Of a stretch of 64,000 nucleotides of DNA, positions 24,104 through 35,376 are shown piece by piece. Positions within the stretch are counted from its first letter, which is position 1. The number at the start of each line of letters is the position of its first letter. This DNA comes from Paguma larvata (lineage: Eukaryota > Chordata > Mammalia > Carnivora > Viverridae). The translations under genes were made by a program, and so were the position numbers. A model generated the notes under the pieces. The model made no database searches. It saw nothing but the letters and a program-made list of their open reading frames with translations, and was not told where the DNA came from. The stretch is taken from NCBI GenBank assembly GCA_030068075.1, contig CM057843.1:43655832-43719831 (forward strand). The letters are read 5' to 3'.

Positions 24104-24586
24104 AGTTCTATCGTATCATATTTTAGTTTAAATTTGAAATCTCAAAAAACTCACAAATACTAGCCAAAATTGGTGGAGTAACATAGTCATTTCTCAAAAA
24201 TTAAAAACATGATGTTAATGATTTCAATGAGATTTTAACTCTTTCACTTAAACATAATTGGGCCCAGCCACAAGGAATACTTATGCCAAAGAAGAAAACA
24301 AAAATTATCATGTTTAAGTAACTGCACTGATATCCTAATTCTTATAAAGCTAACTCTTGATTTAAATAACACTTCTACATGACTTGACCATACGTGTTAC
24401 TGCAGTAAACTCTTAGCTGAAACTAACGCACTGTTAAACTTGTGTAATTTGAACAGTACAATTTTCCAGTGACTTTAATCAAATGATCTCCTTTTCCCCA
24501 TTAAGCAACAACAAAAGACACGTTACTTTTGTGAATATACATACATAAAAGAATACAGTTCATGTGTTCATAAAAAGTTCTTAGAG

Positions 24587-24807
24587 AGCCTGGGTGGCTC
24601 AGTGGGTTAAGCATCCAACTTCAGCTCAGGTCATGATCTCACAGTCTGTGAGTTTGAGCCCCATATCGGGTTCTGTGCTGACAGCTCAGAGCCTGGAGCC
24701 TGCTTCAGATTCTGTGTCTCCCTCTCTGTCTGCTCCCACCGCTCATGCTTGCTCACTCTCTTTCTCTCTCTCTCTCAAAAATAAACATTAAAAAATTTTA
24801 AAAATAG
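24587..24807 (+). mobile_element. CAN-SINE, + strand
   Basis: Head GAGCCTGGGTGGCTCAGTGG, tRNA-like body, CT-rich stretch with CTCTCTCTCTCAAAAATAAAC tail. This is the last SINE before an 8.6-kb SINE-free stretch that includes the KRT20 promoter. Confidence 0.93.
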
Positions 24808-25165
24808 TTCTTCGCTGAAGATTTTAGCTGTGACAGCTAGTTACGGAGTAATTTAAGGCTTTGTAATAAACAGGTAGGTCTGCTTAGTACATGTTCAGTT
24901 ACTGGTGGTGAACACTGAGCAAGTATTGGCTGATACATATATGAATGGATGAAAATATAAGTGAGGAGAGATTCACGTATATATCATAAAGAGCATGAGG
25001 TAGGTTTAACTCTCCCAATTTTTACTTTTATAATGTAACTGAAGCAAAGTCGAACACAAAGTATTATTTGAGAGTACACCGTTTATGAGAGAAATAATAT
25101 ACTCTTACCTTATTTTAGAAGAAAGATGTTTTTAAAAACAGTAACCAAAATACTCAGACTCAAAA

Positions 25166-25213
25166 GTAAAAACAAAACAAAACAAAACAAAAAAACAAAA
25201 ACAAAAAAAAAAC
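25166..25213. repeat. (AAAAC)n simple repeat
   Basis: Imperfect AAAAC units, A-rich on one strand, with no recognisable retroelement body attached. Confidence 0.85.
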
Positions 25214-26214
25214 ATTAGTTTTCAGTGGAAGAACAACAACAACCAAAACAGACCACTAAAAAAGTAAATTCCAAATTCTTCAGAAAGAATGTGCAGAGAT
25301 TTGGATATACCTTCTTTCAGACTTCTCCTTCTTTGTTGTTATTTATTTCTATGCTTGCTTTTTTGCTTCGATCATAGACAAACCTCAATTCAATTAAAGT
25401 ATCAGAATGAAAATTAGTGAGATGTTTTCTGTGACTTCTCCAGCCATTCGAAATATTTTGTTTGATTAAGGAAACAACTTAAATGTTTCGGTGAATTTTC
25501 TTGGCCAGGGGGTTTGGATGAGAGAGAACAAATGAATAGACTCCATTTGATTCAACAATGTGTAGCAGAGCCCCACTGGCGAGATCACCCCCGTAGCTCA
25601 CCATGTGTTTGAATGTCTACACACCTTCAGAGGCTTCCAGCCCAGCCATGGAGGCTGGGTGTAGTCTACACATACAGCCTGCCTATACATAGAATTGCTC
25701 CACTTACGCCATTAGTCTGTGGACCTGTGAGAAGATCAGGCTTCCGTGAAAATTTCAGCCACTGAAATCCACTGGAGATTCTAGGAGGGAGCAGCTATAG
25801 TTTCTGAAAGGATGGAACAATCTGTCTCACGGTGGGTGCTGAGCTGTCCTTGTAACAGGGGAGAGAGACTCCTCCATGCACCAGGTTAGGTGCAAAGCAG
25901 TAGGCTATTTCTTCTGTCTTCAGGGAACAAGATCTAAAGCCAGGCATTGACTGAAAATTTTAATGAATTGCCTAGTCTTAGAACATTAGAATTAGGAAAA
26001 AGAAAAACTCAAATTCATCTATCCACCATGCACCTGAATTCATTTAATTCACTTTCCCAAGCTATATCTCCAAGTGCATAAATGTTTCATTCCTGTTTTG
26101 AATACTTGGGGTTTTGTGCTTGTACAAAACATTTTAATAGTTTTATAAAATACAACCTCTAAACAGGAATAAACCTAAAAGCCAAAAAAAAGCATAAAAC
26201 AGAGATTCTGAAGA
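25214..26214. other. Intergenic DNA upstream of KRT20
   Basis: Unique-looking sequence. No exon or repeat recognised. Confidence 0.4.
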
Positions 26215-26618
26215 GTGATTATCAACACCTATAAACCACTGTTCTTATGCAAATCCAAGCCACAATGAGATATCGCCTCAACCTGTTAGAATTGTCATCA
26301 TCAAAAACGCTGGTGAGGACGTGGAGGGAAGGGAGCGCTGCGCACTGTTGGTGAGAGTGTAAAGTGGTGCAGCCACTATGGAAATTAACATGGAAGTTCT
26401 TCAAAAATTAAATATAGAATTAACATATGATCCAATAACCCCACTTCTAGGTATATATCCAAAGGAGAAAAAAACACGATCTCAAGGGCATCTGATCTCC
26501 TATGTTCACCGCAGCATTATTCACAGTAGTCAAGACATACAAACACCTTAAGGGTCCACAAAAGGATGAATAGATAAAGAAGATCATACAGACACACATA
26601 CACACACACACACACACA

Positions 26619-26653
<35 letters not shown>

Positions 26654-27000
26654 GTATTATTCAGTCACAAAAAAGATGGAAACCCTGCAACAAAATAGAT
26701 GGGCCCTGGGGGCATTATGCTAAGTGAAATAAGCCAAACAGAGAAGACAAATACTGCATGATATCACTTATATGTGGAATCTTAAGAAAAAAAGTCAAGC
26801 TCACGAAAACGGGCTGCCAGGGCCTGGGAGGCACAGAAAATAGGGAGAGATAAAAGACGACAAACATTCAGCTTTAAGATGAATAAGATCTAAGGATCTG
26901 ATGCAAAAAATGGTGACTGAAGTTGATAACACTGGACTGTATACTTGGAATTTATGAAAAGAATAGAACTTAAATGTTCTCACCAAAAAGAAAATGACAA
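26215..27000 (+). mobile_element. L1 3' region, sense, with internal microsatellite
   Basis: Contains the typical ORF2-end sequence: ACAATGAGATATCGCCTCAA, GTGGTGCAGCCACTATGGAA, CCCACTTCTAGGTATATATC, GCAGCATTATTCACAGTAGT, followed by AGTATTATTCAGTCACAAAA and AATAAGCCAAACAGAGAAGA in the 3' UTR. It is disrupted by stops and not functional. It ends 420 bp before the KRT20 TATA box. Confidence 0.85.
26596..26650. repeat. (CA)n(CT)n microsatellite inside L1
   Basis: CA units followed by CT units at the position where carnivore L1 3' ends often carry dinucleotide repeats. Confidence 0.9.
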
Positions 27001-27024
27001 ATTAAAAAAGACTTTAAAACACTA

Positions 27025-27067
27025 TTCTTTTAAACCAGTTCTTTTAAACCATTGTTCTTTTAAACCA
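27025..27067 (+). repeat. Three copies of a 13-bp motif upstream of KRT20
   Basis: TTCTTTTAAACCA occurs at 27025-27037, 27039-27051 and 27055-27067, about 360-400 bp upstream of the KRT20 TATA box. It may be a small tandem array or a cluster of binding sites; function unknown. Confidence 0.75.
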
Positions 27068-27423
27068 GTGTAAGTTGCTATTATGTACCCATGTCTGTTT
27101 CTTTAGGCACCTAAATTATTTACAGGGCTTGCAAATATTCTTTATGTGTATATTAGGATAAAAAAAAAAAACTCTGCCGAGGCAGGTGCAAGGGCTAAAA
27201 GAATACATCTTCTGGTTTCCTTTTGTTGTCTCTGTTTAAAAAAAAAGGAATCGCCCCTGAGAAAAGCCTCTAAGGAATGCCTCTGGTGGTAATTTCTGGA
27301 ATGAAATGAAACAGACTGCTGTACAAAGGGAAAAAAAGAAAACACGAAGCAAGGCAAGGTGGACAGCGGTGTCAGTCCTAAGGTGAGGTGTCAGCAGAGG
27401 AGGTGTTTCTTTCCAGTGAACTC

Positions 27424-27430
27424 TATAAAA
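27424..27430 (+). promoter_or_regulatory. KRT20 TATA box
   Basis: TATAAAA lies 80 bp upstream of the KRT20 start codon. This places the transcription start near 27455 and gives a short 5' UTR of about 55 nt, in keeping with the TATA-driven promoters of type I keratins. Confidence 0.85.
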
Positions 27431-27509
27431 GGTCGGCTCATCCACCACCGAGAGGCAGACTCTGCTCTGGCCATCCTGAAGCTTCAGGTGCTCTCTCCTA
27501 CCATCCCCA

Positions 27510-27914
27510 ATGGAATTCACCCGCAGAAGCCTCCACAGAAGCCTGAATTCCTCCTTGCAGAGCCCTGCACTCAGCATGAGAGGCTCCATGTATGGGAAGG
27601 GAGGCATGCAGCACCTCGCCGTGGCACCCAGCGTCTATGGTGGGGCTGGAGGTCAGGGCATCCGCGTCTCGACTTCCAGGCAAGTGGTGGGCTATGGGAG
27701 TGATTTCACCAGAGGAGACATGTTTGCTGGCAGTGAAAAGATGACCATGCAGAACCTAAACGACCGCCTAGCAAGCTACCTGGAGAAAGTACGCTCCCTG
27801 GAGCAGTCCAACTCCAAACTTGAACAGCTGATCAAGCAGTGGTATGAAACAAATACAGCCAGCATCAGAGACGACCACGCGTATTACCAACAAATAGAAG
27901 AGCTGCAAGACCAG
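27510..27914 (+). CDS. KRT20: KRT20 exon 1 (coding part)
   Basis: 405 nt, codons 1-135: head domain, coil 1A, linker L1 and the start of coil 1B, ending in EELQDQ. The donor is CAG|GTAAGG, phase 0. Confidence 0.95.
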
Positions 27915-30900
27915 GTAAGGGACGATGCTTGTGTTTTCCATTCCACTGCTGAGCTGCACGGTGTACTAAGGGGGCATCTATGTTAGGTGGGTCCAAATGG
28001 ATGCCAGAAAGCAAATTAGGCTGAAATGCTATATCTGTAAGAAGGGTGAATTCTATCATCTAGGCTTAGTGGTGGAGTAGCTGACTACGTAACTGGATGG
28101 CTGTAAATCATACCTTGTTAACTTTTTACAATATAGTTACACGGAAATATGAAAATGTTATCCTCCAGGCTTTTAACCTGTATTTTTGCCACAGTTTACC
28201 AGGACACAGCTAAGTGGATAGTAAACACTTTTTATGAGAAGTGTTTTTATGTGATGATAAATCTGGTGGGTTTTTTTCACCCAGTTCCCATTAACTTGTG
28301 AATTCCCAGTCAACGCAGAGATGATCCTCTTTTATGTAAATATTGTAATATTCGTATTAAGTCACCGTATGAAAAATTTCAATGACGAAGAAACTCAGGG
28401 TGGAAATAAGGGGAAGGCATGAAGGTGTTAGTGAGGTCCAGATTTTTCAACGCCCTGTTTAATAATCCCATCATCAGTTCAGAAACCACTTCCACAGAAA
28501 TAAAATGTTCTTTTTCCCCCAACTCAAATTTGTTGCAATTACATCACAGCCTACTCCCGCATTATCTGAGATAGGTGGAGTTCTGATTTATTGTATATAA
28601 TAAAGGGAGTGGACTTTGCTCCAAATTGAAAGGTTCAGTCACGACAGGGGCACTTGCTCTGCTTTAAAATTCTTATCTAATCGAGGAAAGAATCTCTTTC
28701 ATTTTCACTTCTATTTTAACATTCATATCCCTTTAGAGCAAAGGTCACCTCCTTCCCAGCAAGTCTCTTTTTCTTGCACTGTATTAGACATCAGTGCAAT
28801 TTGAACCAGATTCCACAAGGAGTTACTTTGGAGTTTCAGGAACTATGGGGAGGTCAGGCAAAGGTGTCTAAACCGTCTTTCTGGCAACAGGTCATTCTTC
28901 TCAAGTTCCCACTAAAAACGTTCAAAATCAGGAAACCATTCTTCCCTACCTGTCTCGTGATTCACGTTTCCAAATCTACTGTGGATCATCCCAAACACAC
29001 AGACACAGCCACCTATTCCCTTTAACCGGGCAGACTCAGTATACGGAGAAAGGCAGCTTCCTCCAGGACTGGATCTGCTGAAAGACACAGAGTATTGTAA
29101 CATCTTCTACAAGCAGTCAGGATCCATATATATCTTAGGAAACTCACCCATCAGAGAATCCCTTTTTTAAGATCGAGGGCTTATCCATCCTGACAGCTTC
29201 AGTGCCCAACACAACTCTCACGTAGCAAAGTATCCATTCATTCAGTCAATATTTAGTATACTAAGTGCTGGACACCATTCTGAGCATTGGAAATATGATG
29301 TAGAGGGAAACATCATGTAATTTAGGGGGAACACACACAGACAAAGGCAACCCTTATCGCACACAGAGAGATAGATGCTGGCAAGGAGGGCCCTGTAGGG
29401 CAGTGAGAACACAGGCAGTTCATCCAGTTCTGCACTGAAGAAATCACTGAGACTTCCTGGGAGCAAAGATGTAGAGGATGAAACATGGAGGAGAAGGTTT
29501 TCACCAAGTGAGGAGGGCTAACAAGAATATTCTCAGCAGGAACAACATCAAAGGGAAGGCACTTGGTAAAGTTTGATGATTTGAGTTCAGTGAAATTCTT
29601 CCTTTTGTAAAACTGTAAGGAATCTCACCTAACCCTGGGTTATGACTCAGTTCTGTTAAATGCCCATATCGTTGCTCTCCCTTTCTATTTTCATGTGCAA
29701 ATTCTTGAAACGAACATCATCTTTGATAGAATAGGGGTTGTACCTGAGGATAAACTCAATCATTTGAAACTCTTGTCCAGTTGAAAATGTCATTCTTCCT
29801 CATGTATTTTCCAGATTAAAGCTCTACAACTGCAAAATGCTCATTGTGTCCTGCGAATTGATAATGCCAAACTGGCTGCTGGGGACTTCAGGCAGAAGTA
29901 AGTTCTAACACCATGGTAAAACTGCCTGGAAAAGGATTCCTTTTAGTGGTGCTTCATGACACTCAGCTTTCCACATTCTTGTTGGTAAAGGAGCTCCCGT
30001 AAGTAATTTCAGGATCTGGGAGTTTGAAGGGTGTTAGAAGCTCTCTGATCCAGGGCTAGACTTCTATCTCCCACATTCCTAATATTTTTCACTGGTTAGC
30101 TGTAGGTGCTAGAACGTTCTTTTTTAGTAACCTTTCATCTACCTTTTCACCCACTGAACCTAACTCTGCCCTTTCGAGTAACACCAAAGCAATTTACAAC
30201 TCCTCTTCTGCGTAAGTGCCCTTCTGTTGTCTGAAGCAAGCCATATGTCTATGCTCAGTGATTCCCCTAGTGAGTCATCCGTGCTTCTTCAAGTGCCTGC
30301 AAGCGTACAGCCCAAGTTCCAGGGGTAAGCTTTGATGCTTCTGAGTTCGCTGGTGTTTTACAATAGGGTCTGACCCACCAAATAAGTAGGACCATGATTA
30401 AACGAGCTCACATCGTGTTCACTCTCTTGCAGCCATATCACACTACGTGTGATCAGAACTGTTCCTCATAAATGACTCCTAAGCTAGGGCTTTCTCATCC
30501 TGAGTATGTACAATGCCTTGGTACTGAAAACTCCTTGTGGCTTAAAAGGGGAGCATTTTAATGCTACAAAGGATCAAAAAGGAGGAAATGGGAAAGCAGA
30601 TCTGAAAACTAAAGCCGTAAACGTTTGTTCGTTCCAATTTTACTAAGTCAGCTGGGTGTTCCATTGCACTATCATTTTTTTTTTTAAGTTTTGCTACTTA
30701 AAAAAAATGAGAGTAGGTAAGATTTTGGAGGAGAATCATGAATGTTTAAGATAATTCACTTTGGATGCATCTGCTTACAAAGTAATAAAAATAATAAATT
30801 GATCACGTGCATTCATTAAGTAAATTTAACCATTATTTACTATCCATAACGAGAATCCTTTGCTGACACATTAATTAAAGCAAAATATTTTTTTATTTCC

Positions 30901-33900
30901 TTAAAAATATATCCGAGAATTCAGGAAATTTTAAGAATTATTTCGGATTGCTTTTTTACCGTCCACTCCAAATTACACAGATTATATTATGGAGCAAATT
31001 ATCTGATTCCTGGGTTCTCATGAACATTTTTGGTATGTATAAAGAAGGATACAATGTATTGAAATGGATCTCATATACCACATAAAAATATCTCATTATA
31101 TTAGGACTATCTCTTCTATAATGGCTTCCAAAGGACTCAATTATCTCTGCATACCAATTAATTCGCAGGTATGAGGCTGAGAGGGAGATGCGCCTTGCAG
31201 TAGAGGGTGATATCCAAGGCCTGAAAAAGGTCTCTGTTGATCTATCCCTAAGTAGAACAGACTTGGAGATTCAACTTAAAGAACTGACTCAAGACCTAGA
31301 TGTCCTCAAAAAAGAACATCAGGAGGTGAGGAAATGTTCAGAAGCCATTTGGGGCTGATAGAAACAACTCTGATAATGATAATAAGAATGGGGGATTCGT
31401 AAGAAGATGACAACAATAATGGTAAAAGCTGTCGGGGGTCCAATGACCTAGAGCAGTTTCTGCATTATAATAAGTCCTACCTAAGTTATTTTCTTTCTTT
31501 TTTACTCATTCCCCATGAAAGAAGCCATAAGACTTACTATTCCTGCCCAGCCTCATCTGAGAACGTGCCTCAGACCATAGTTAGGATTTTCACTCTTGCA
31601 GGAAGTGGACAGCCTACGCAGACATCTGGGCGATACTGTATGTGTAGAACTGGATGCTGCCCCAGGCGTGGACCTTGGCACCATCATGAATGAAATGAGG
31701 CAGAAGTATGAAGTGATAGTCCAGGAGAACCTTCAGAAGGCCAAGGAACAGTATGAGACACAGGTAATAGCATAATTCCAAAGGGTAAGCAACTGGGTGG
31801 AAGCTGGCCTTCAGAAAAAAGATAATTCATGCTCTTTCTTTTCTCTCTCTCCTTACTCATTTATTTTTTATTTATTTATTTATTTTCATTTTTGGAACTT
31901 TAGACTCAGCCTCTGCAGCAACAAGTCACAGTGAGCACTCAAGAGATAAAAGACGCTGAGGCTCAAGTAAAGGAGCTGAGACACACCTACCGGAACCTGG
32001 AGATGGAACTCCAGTCCCACCTCAGTATGGTAAAGCACATCTAACTTCACGCCCTCAATGTAGTGTGTGTTTACTAAGTGCCTGTGTGAGGAACTCTGGA
32101 GACGCAGAAACCTCTAGGAAATAACCCCTCACCCTTGCAAGGCTGGCAGGGAAACAGGCCAAACCGCTGATTATAATTAAAACACAGAAAGAAATCAAGG
32201 ACAAGGGCACACTGCAAGGATGCAGAAGAGCCAATAGACCTGGAAGACTTCAGAGAAAGTGGCATTTAAACTAGATCTTAAAACCTGAGATGAATTTACA
32301 GTTGGAGAATAGGGGTAAAGACATTCCAGGCTAAGCAAACCAGTCAGCTCCTGATAAATTATGCTGTGGTAACAACCCCCAAATCACAGTGGCTTACAAC
32401 AACAACACTACACCCATCACGGGTTGGCTGCAGCTCTGCTCCACGACATTTCCACTGCAGGGGGTAAGGCTAAAGGAGGAGACCCTCGCCAGGGAATGCC
32501 AGTGTTATTGCAGAAAGAAAAGAGCAACAGCCAGACCACATGATAGCTCCTAAAGCTTCTCAGAAAAGGCATTTGTCAGTTTCACCTGCATTGCATTAGC
32601 AAAGAAAGTCACATGCCCAGCCTCCTGTCAATGGGGATGAGGAAATCTAATCCTCCGCTTGGAGGGGCAGCACAAATCTCAGGGAGAGAAGGCAAATGTT
32701 GAGAACAATAATATAACATACCACAGGAAGACAACAGTGAGCACAAGGCTAAAAACCAACAAAAGACCCCAGGAGCTAGGGATCCTAGCAGCTGGCTGAG
32801 GTTGCCTGGATGGAAAGAGACAGAAATAAAGCTAGAAATAAGAGTCATGCCCACAAAGGCTAGGGGTGGAAATTCTTCTCAAAAGAAATTAAAATTGAGC
32901 CACCTCTTAAGTTTTCAACTAAGAAACACCCACTTTTTCTTGTGCTCATAGAAAGAATCTTTGGAGCATACATTAGAGGAGACCAGGGCTCGTTATGCTA
33001 GCCAACTGGCCGCCATCCAGGCACTCCTGAACTCCATAGAAGTCCAAATGACACAGATTCGGGCCGATACAGAACGCCAGAACGAGGAATACAATATCCT
33101 CCTTGACATAAAGACCCGGCTTGAGCAGGAAATTGCTACTTACCGCCGCCTTCTGGAAGGAGAAGATGTCACGTAAGTCTCTTAGAATCAAGGGATATGT
33201 ACCAGGGTCTACATTCTGTGCTATTTTAATGTCCGCACATTAAACTCTGTCACTCATTCCCCAGCACCAATGCAATCCCTAGCACAAAAGCAATTACACA
33301 CATCACCACCAACAAAACGAAAATATACCAAAAGTACGCCCATCCCTCAAATACCAAGTATGTGTAGGACTGACTTTGAAGATGGTTATACAGTAAATGA
33401 TACAGATTATGCTTTGCTAATTTTTATGATTAATACATAATTGAATAACTTAAAAAAAATTTTTTTAATGTTTATTTATTTTTGAGAGAGAGAGACAAAG
33501 CATGAGCAGAGGAGGGACAGAGACAGAGAGGAGACACAGAATCCGAAACGGCTCCAGGCTCTGAGCTGTCAGCACAAAGCCTGACGTGGGGCTCAAACTC
33601 ACAAGCTGTGAGATCATGACCTGAGCCAAAATCAGTTGCTTAACCTACTGAGCCACCCAGGCGCCCCTGAGTAACTTTCAACATAACAAAAACTTTTAAA
33701 AGTCCTCATTGAGAGGTCATGAAATGAACAACAGACCGCAGAGGTCTGTGGGAACCAGTTTGAGAATCATCAGTGTTTCTATAGCAACTGTCTTCAACTA
33801 CCATACCCAAGAAACTCGGTAAAAGAACACAAGATTTAAACTTCCACTGTAATTTTGTTATTTTTATTACAAAAACTTCTAGCATAGAATAAACAGGTCA

Positions 33901-34816
33901 GTTTTGAAGCTATACATACACACACACATATCTATGTACACAAATATACACATACACACACACACATATATACATATATTTATATGGTAAAGAGAGGAAA
34001 GGAGGGAACGCAAACACAGCATTAAAATACACATCATGCAGACTTTATTTGGAAATGGAAAAGGCAGGACAGTGCTTCATTTTCAAAATGGCAATGACAC
34101 CTTTTCCTGTTTCTTTTTCTTTTCTTAAAAAATCCAGACAAACAAACATAACTACAGGGAATCAGTTAAGCATCCTGGAGGAGAACGGTAAGTGTTCTGA
34201 TTTCACACATTTCCTGTGAGACTGAATTCTCACTCGGTAGCTTATCACTTATTAAATGCCACTAGTGAAAAGCAAAGAGAGATCGGTTTTCAAGTCGGCA
34301 GATATTACCCTCGGGATTCTGAAAATCAGGCACATCATATAAAGAATCTCCCAACGTTGGAAGTTGGTCGCCGTCCCATAACAGGGTAATTTTCTCAGCT
34401 CAAGCTATTGCTGTTCTGAGACATCCTGGGATCATGAAAGGGAAAAAAATAAGATGAAAAAGTGCATTCGGCTTAATTCGATATTGTATATTTCTCTTTG
34501 GGGGTGGGGAAAGAAGAAAATTTGTGAATTTGGAGACAGTGACACATTTTCCGTGTTTACTTATAAATTGGACAAGATTATTTAAGAAAAAGAAAAAGGG
34601 TTTCTTTTCCTTTTAGGAAAAAAGATACATATAAAATCATGATGATTTAGAACTGAATATTATAAGCCAGCAGAGGCATGTTCCTGAATTAACATTTTAT
34701 ATTTAGATCTAAACTCAGATATAAAGAGAAAAAGGAAGATTAAGACGATCGTGGAAGAAGTGGTGGACGGCAAGGTTGTGTCAAGCCAAATCAGAGAGAT
34801 GGAAGAAGATATATAA
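27510..34816 (+). CDS. KRT20: Keratin, type I cytoskeletal 20 (8 exons)
   Basis: KRT20 is an acidic intermediate-filament protein. It pairs with type II keratins (KRT8, KRT7) in intestinal, gastric, urothelial and Merkel cells. Joined exons: 27510-27914, 29815-29897, 31169-31325, 31602-31763, 31904-32029, 32952-33172, 34138-34187 and 34707-34816. That is 1314 nt or 437 aa, against 424 in human. Every junction is GT-AG, and exons 2-6 have the canonical type I sizes 83/157/162/126/221. The head (about 1-75) is Arg/Ser/Gly-rich. The rod (about 76-382) opens with [15 protein letters not shown] and closes with TYRRLLEGE. The tail (383-437) holds [18 protein letters not shown]. Identity rests on the MEFTRRS head (human MDFSRRS), the SVYGGAGG motif and the position next to KRT12. 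Unusual points: Asn at 13, Gly at 158, VELD in linker L12 and a longer tail. The ATG at 27510 is the first in frame after the TATA box. Confidence 0.97.
29220..29330. mobile_element. Possible ancient MIR/L2-type fragment in KRT20 intron 1
   Basis: CATTCATTCAGTCAATATTT, then ACTAAGTGCTGGACACCATT and TGAGCATTGGAAATATGATG resembles the 'attcaacaaatatttattgagc...tgctggg' core common in old mammalian retroelements. Family uncertain. Confidence 0.4.
29815..29897 (+). CDS. KRT20: KRT20 exon 2
   Basis: 83 nt, the invariant type I keratin exon-2 length. Acceptor TTTTCCAG|ATTAAA, donor CAGAA|GTAAGT. Encodes [19 protein letters not shown] and then LAAGDFRQ, where most type I keratins have an acidic residue instead of the G. 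Confidence 0.94.
31169..31325 (+). CDS. KRT20: KRT20 exon 3
   Basis: 157 nt, coil 1B. Acceptor TTCGCAG|GTATGAG, donor CAGGAG|GTGAGG. Encodes [19 protein letters not shown] and onward to KKEHQE. Confidence 0.94.
31602..31763 (+). CDS. KRT20: KRT20 exon 4
   Basis: 162 nt (54 codons), end of coil 1B and linker L12 with [12 protein letters not shown]. Acceptor CTCTTGCAG|GAAGTG, donor ACACAG|GTAATA. Confidence 0.95.
31904..32029 (+). CDS. KRT20: KRT20 exon 5
   Basis: 126 nt (42 codons), coil 2: [20 protein letters not shown] onward to LQSHLSM. Acceptor GAACTTTAG|ACTCAG, donor AGTATG|GTAAAG. The short upstream intron (140 bp) carries a TTTA-rich polypyrimidine tract. Confidence 0.94.
32350..32700. 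mobile_element. Possible ancient repeat in KRT20 intron 5
   Basis: TATGCTGTGGTAACAACCCC followed by AAATCACAGTGGCTTACAAC resembles the start of a widespread mammalian repeat ('gctgtaacaa...tagtggcttaaaacaac'). Diverged; family not assigned. Confidence 0.35.
32952..33172 (+). CDS. KRT20: KRT20 exon 6
   Basis: 221 nt, C-terminal half of coil 2 through the helix-termination motif [14 protein letters not shown]. Acceptor GCTCATAG|AAAGAA, donor GTCAC|GTAAGT. Confidence 0.95.
33452..33666 (-). mobile_element. CAN-SINE in KRT20 intron 6, minus strand
   Basis: Reversed SINE from TTTTTTTAATGTTTATTTAT to GAGCCACCCAGGCGCCCC. Imperfect TGAATAACTT / TGAGTAACTT flanks. It is the only SINE inside the KRT20 gene and is antisense to it. 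Confidence 0.95.
34138..34187 (+). CDS. KRT20: KRT20 exon 7 (tail)
   Basis: 50 nt encoding the variable tail [16 protein letters not shown]. Acceptor AAATCCAG|ACAAAC, donor GAACG|GTAAGT. Short, poorly conserved tail exons are normal in keratins; length and phase fit both neighbours. Confidence 0.9.
34707..34816 (+). CDS. KRT20: KRT20 exon 8 (tail, coding part)
   Basis: 110 nt including TAA. Encodes [19 protein letters not shown] and the conserved DGKVVSSQ end, finishing REMEEDI. Acceptor CATATTTAG-type TTTATATTTAG|ATCTAA. Confidence 0.94.
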
Positions 34817-34959
34817 ACAGCTGCTGGGAGGTGCTGCTGAGGATTTGAATGAAATGTAGACATAATCTTTGCTCCCTAAAAGACGGTGGCCATCAGAAAG
34901 CGCTATGAATGCTTTGTAGTGATCAGAAACAGGGGAAAGCCCATTTATCAGTCTCTATA

Positions 34960-34965
34960 ATTAAA
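34960..34965 (+). terminator. Probable KRT20 polyadenylation signal
   Basis: ATTAAA, the commonest variant hexamer, 144 nt past the stop codon and followed by T-rich GTTTTATTC. No AATAAA lies closer than the SINE tail near 35570. Confidence 0.55.
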
Positions 34966-35376
34966 TAGAAATGTTTTATTCAGAGGAGTTGCAAACTGCC
35001 TACAAAAATGAAACCCGGTGAGCACTAGGACATTTAAAACCTCATTACCACCATCTTTCCCATGAAACACATTGGGTATAAGCTATAGACCACCTAATAT
35101 CAATTTGTTAACATTCCTGAAAATTATAGCACATTTGAATTATGCTAAACCTTGCAGAGCAGAGGAGTCCCTGCAAACTGCAAACAAACCACTCTCTAAT
35201 CTTTCCTGTTTCTGAATTGCAAAAATCTCCTTTCAGGGGCCTCTGGATTCTTAATTGAGCCGATTTCTTGGTTAATTTCATTGGATTTTTGATATTGGCA
35301 CAATCCTGCTAGCTTTGAGTTACATCTGCTTTCTCTTCTATTGTCTCCATTGCCTTTTAAAACTCATCTCAGCAAA

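Noticed and set aside
26215..27000. Possible processed gene or pseudogene upstream of KRT20
   Set aside because: The sequence matches the L1 ORF2 end and 3' UTR, not a cellular gene.
1..27420. Expected neighbour KRT23
   Set aside because: No keratin rod motif (LNDRLASYL or TYRRLLEGE) can be read in either strand before 27510. In human the spacer is longer than the DNA available here, so KRT23 should lie outside the window.
27068..27423. Possible CDX2/HNF1-type sites in the KRT20 promoter
   Set aside because: A few TTTAT-like words are present, but in AT-rich DNA such short matches are expected by chance and I could not single out a convincing site.
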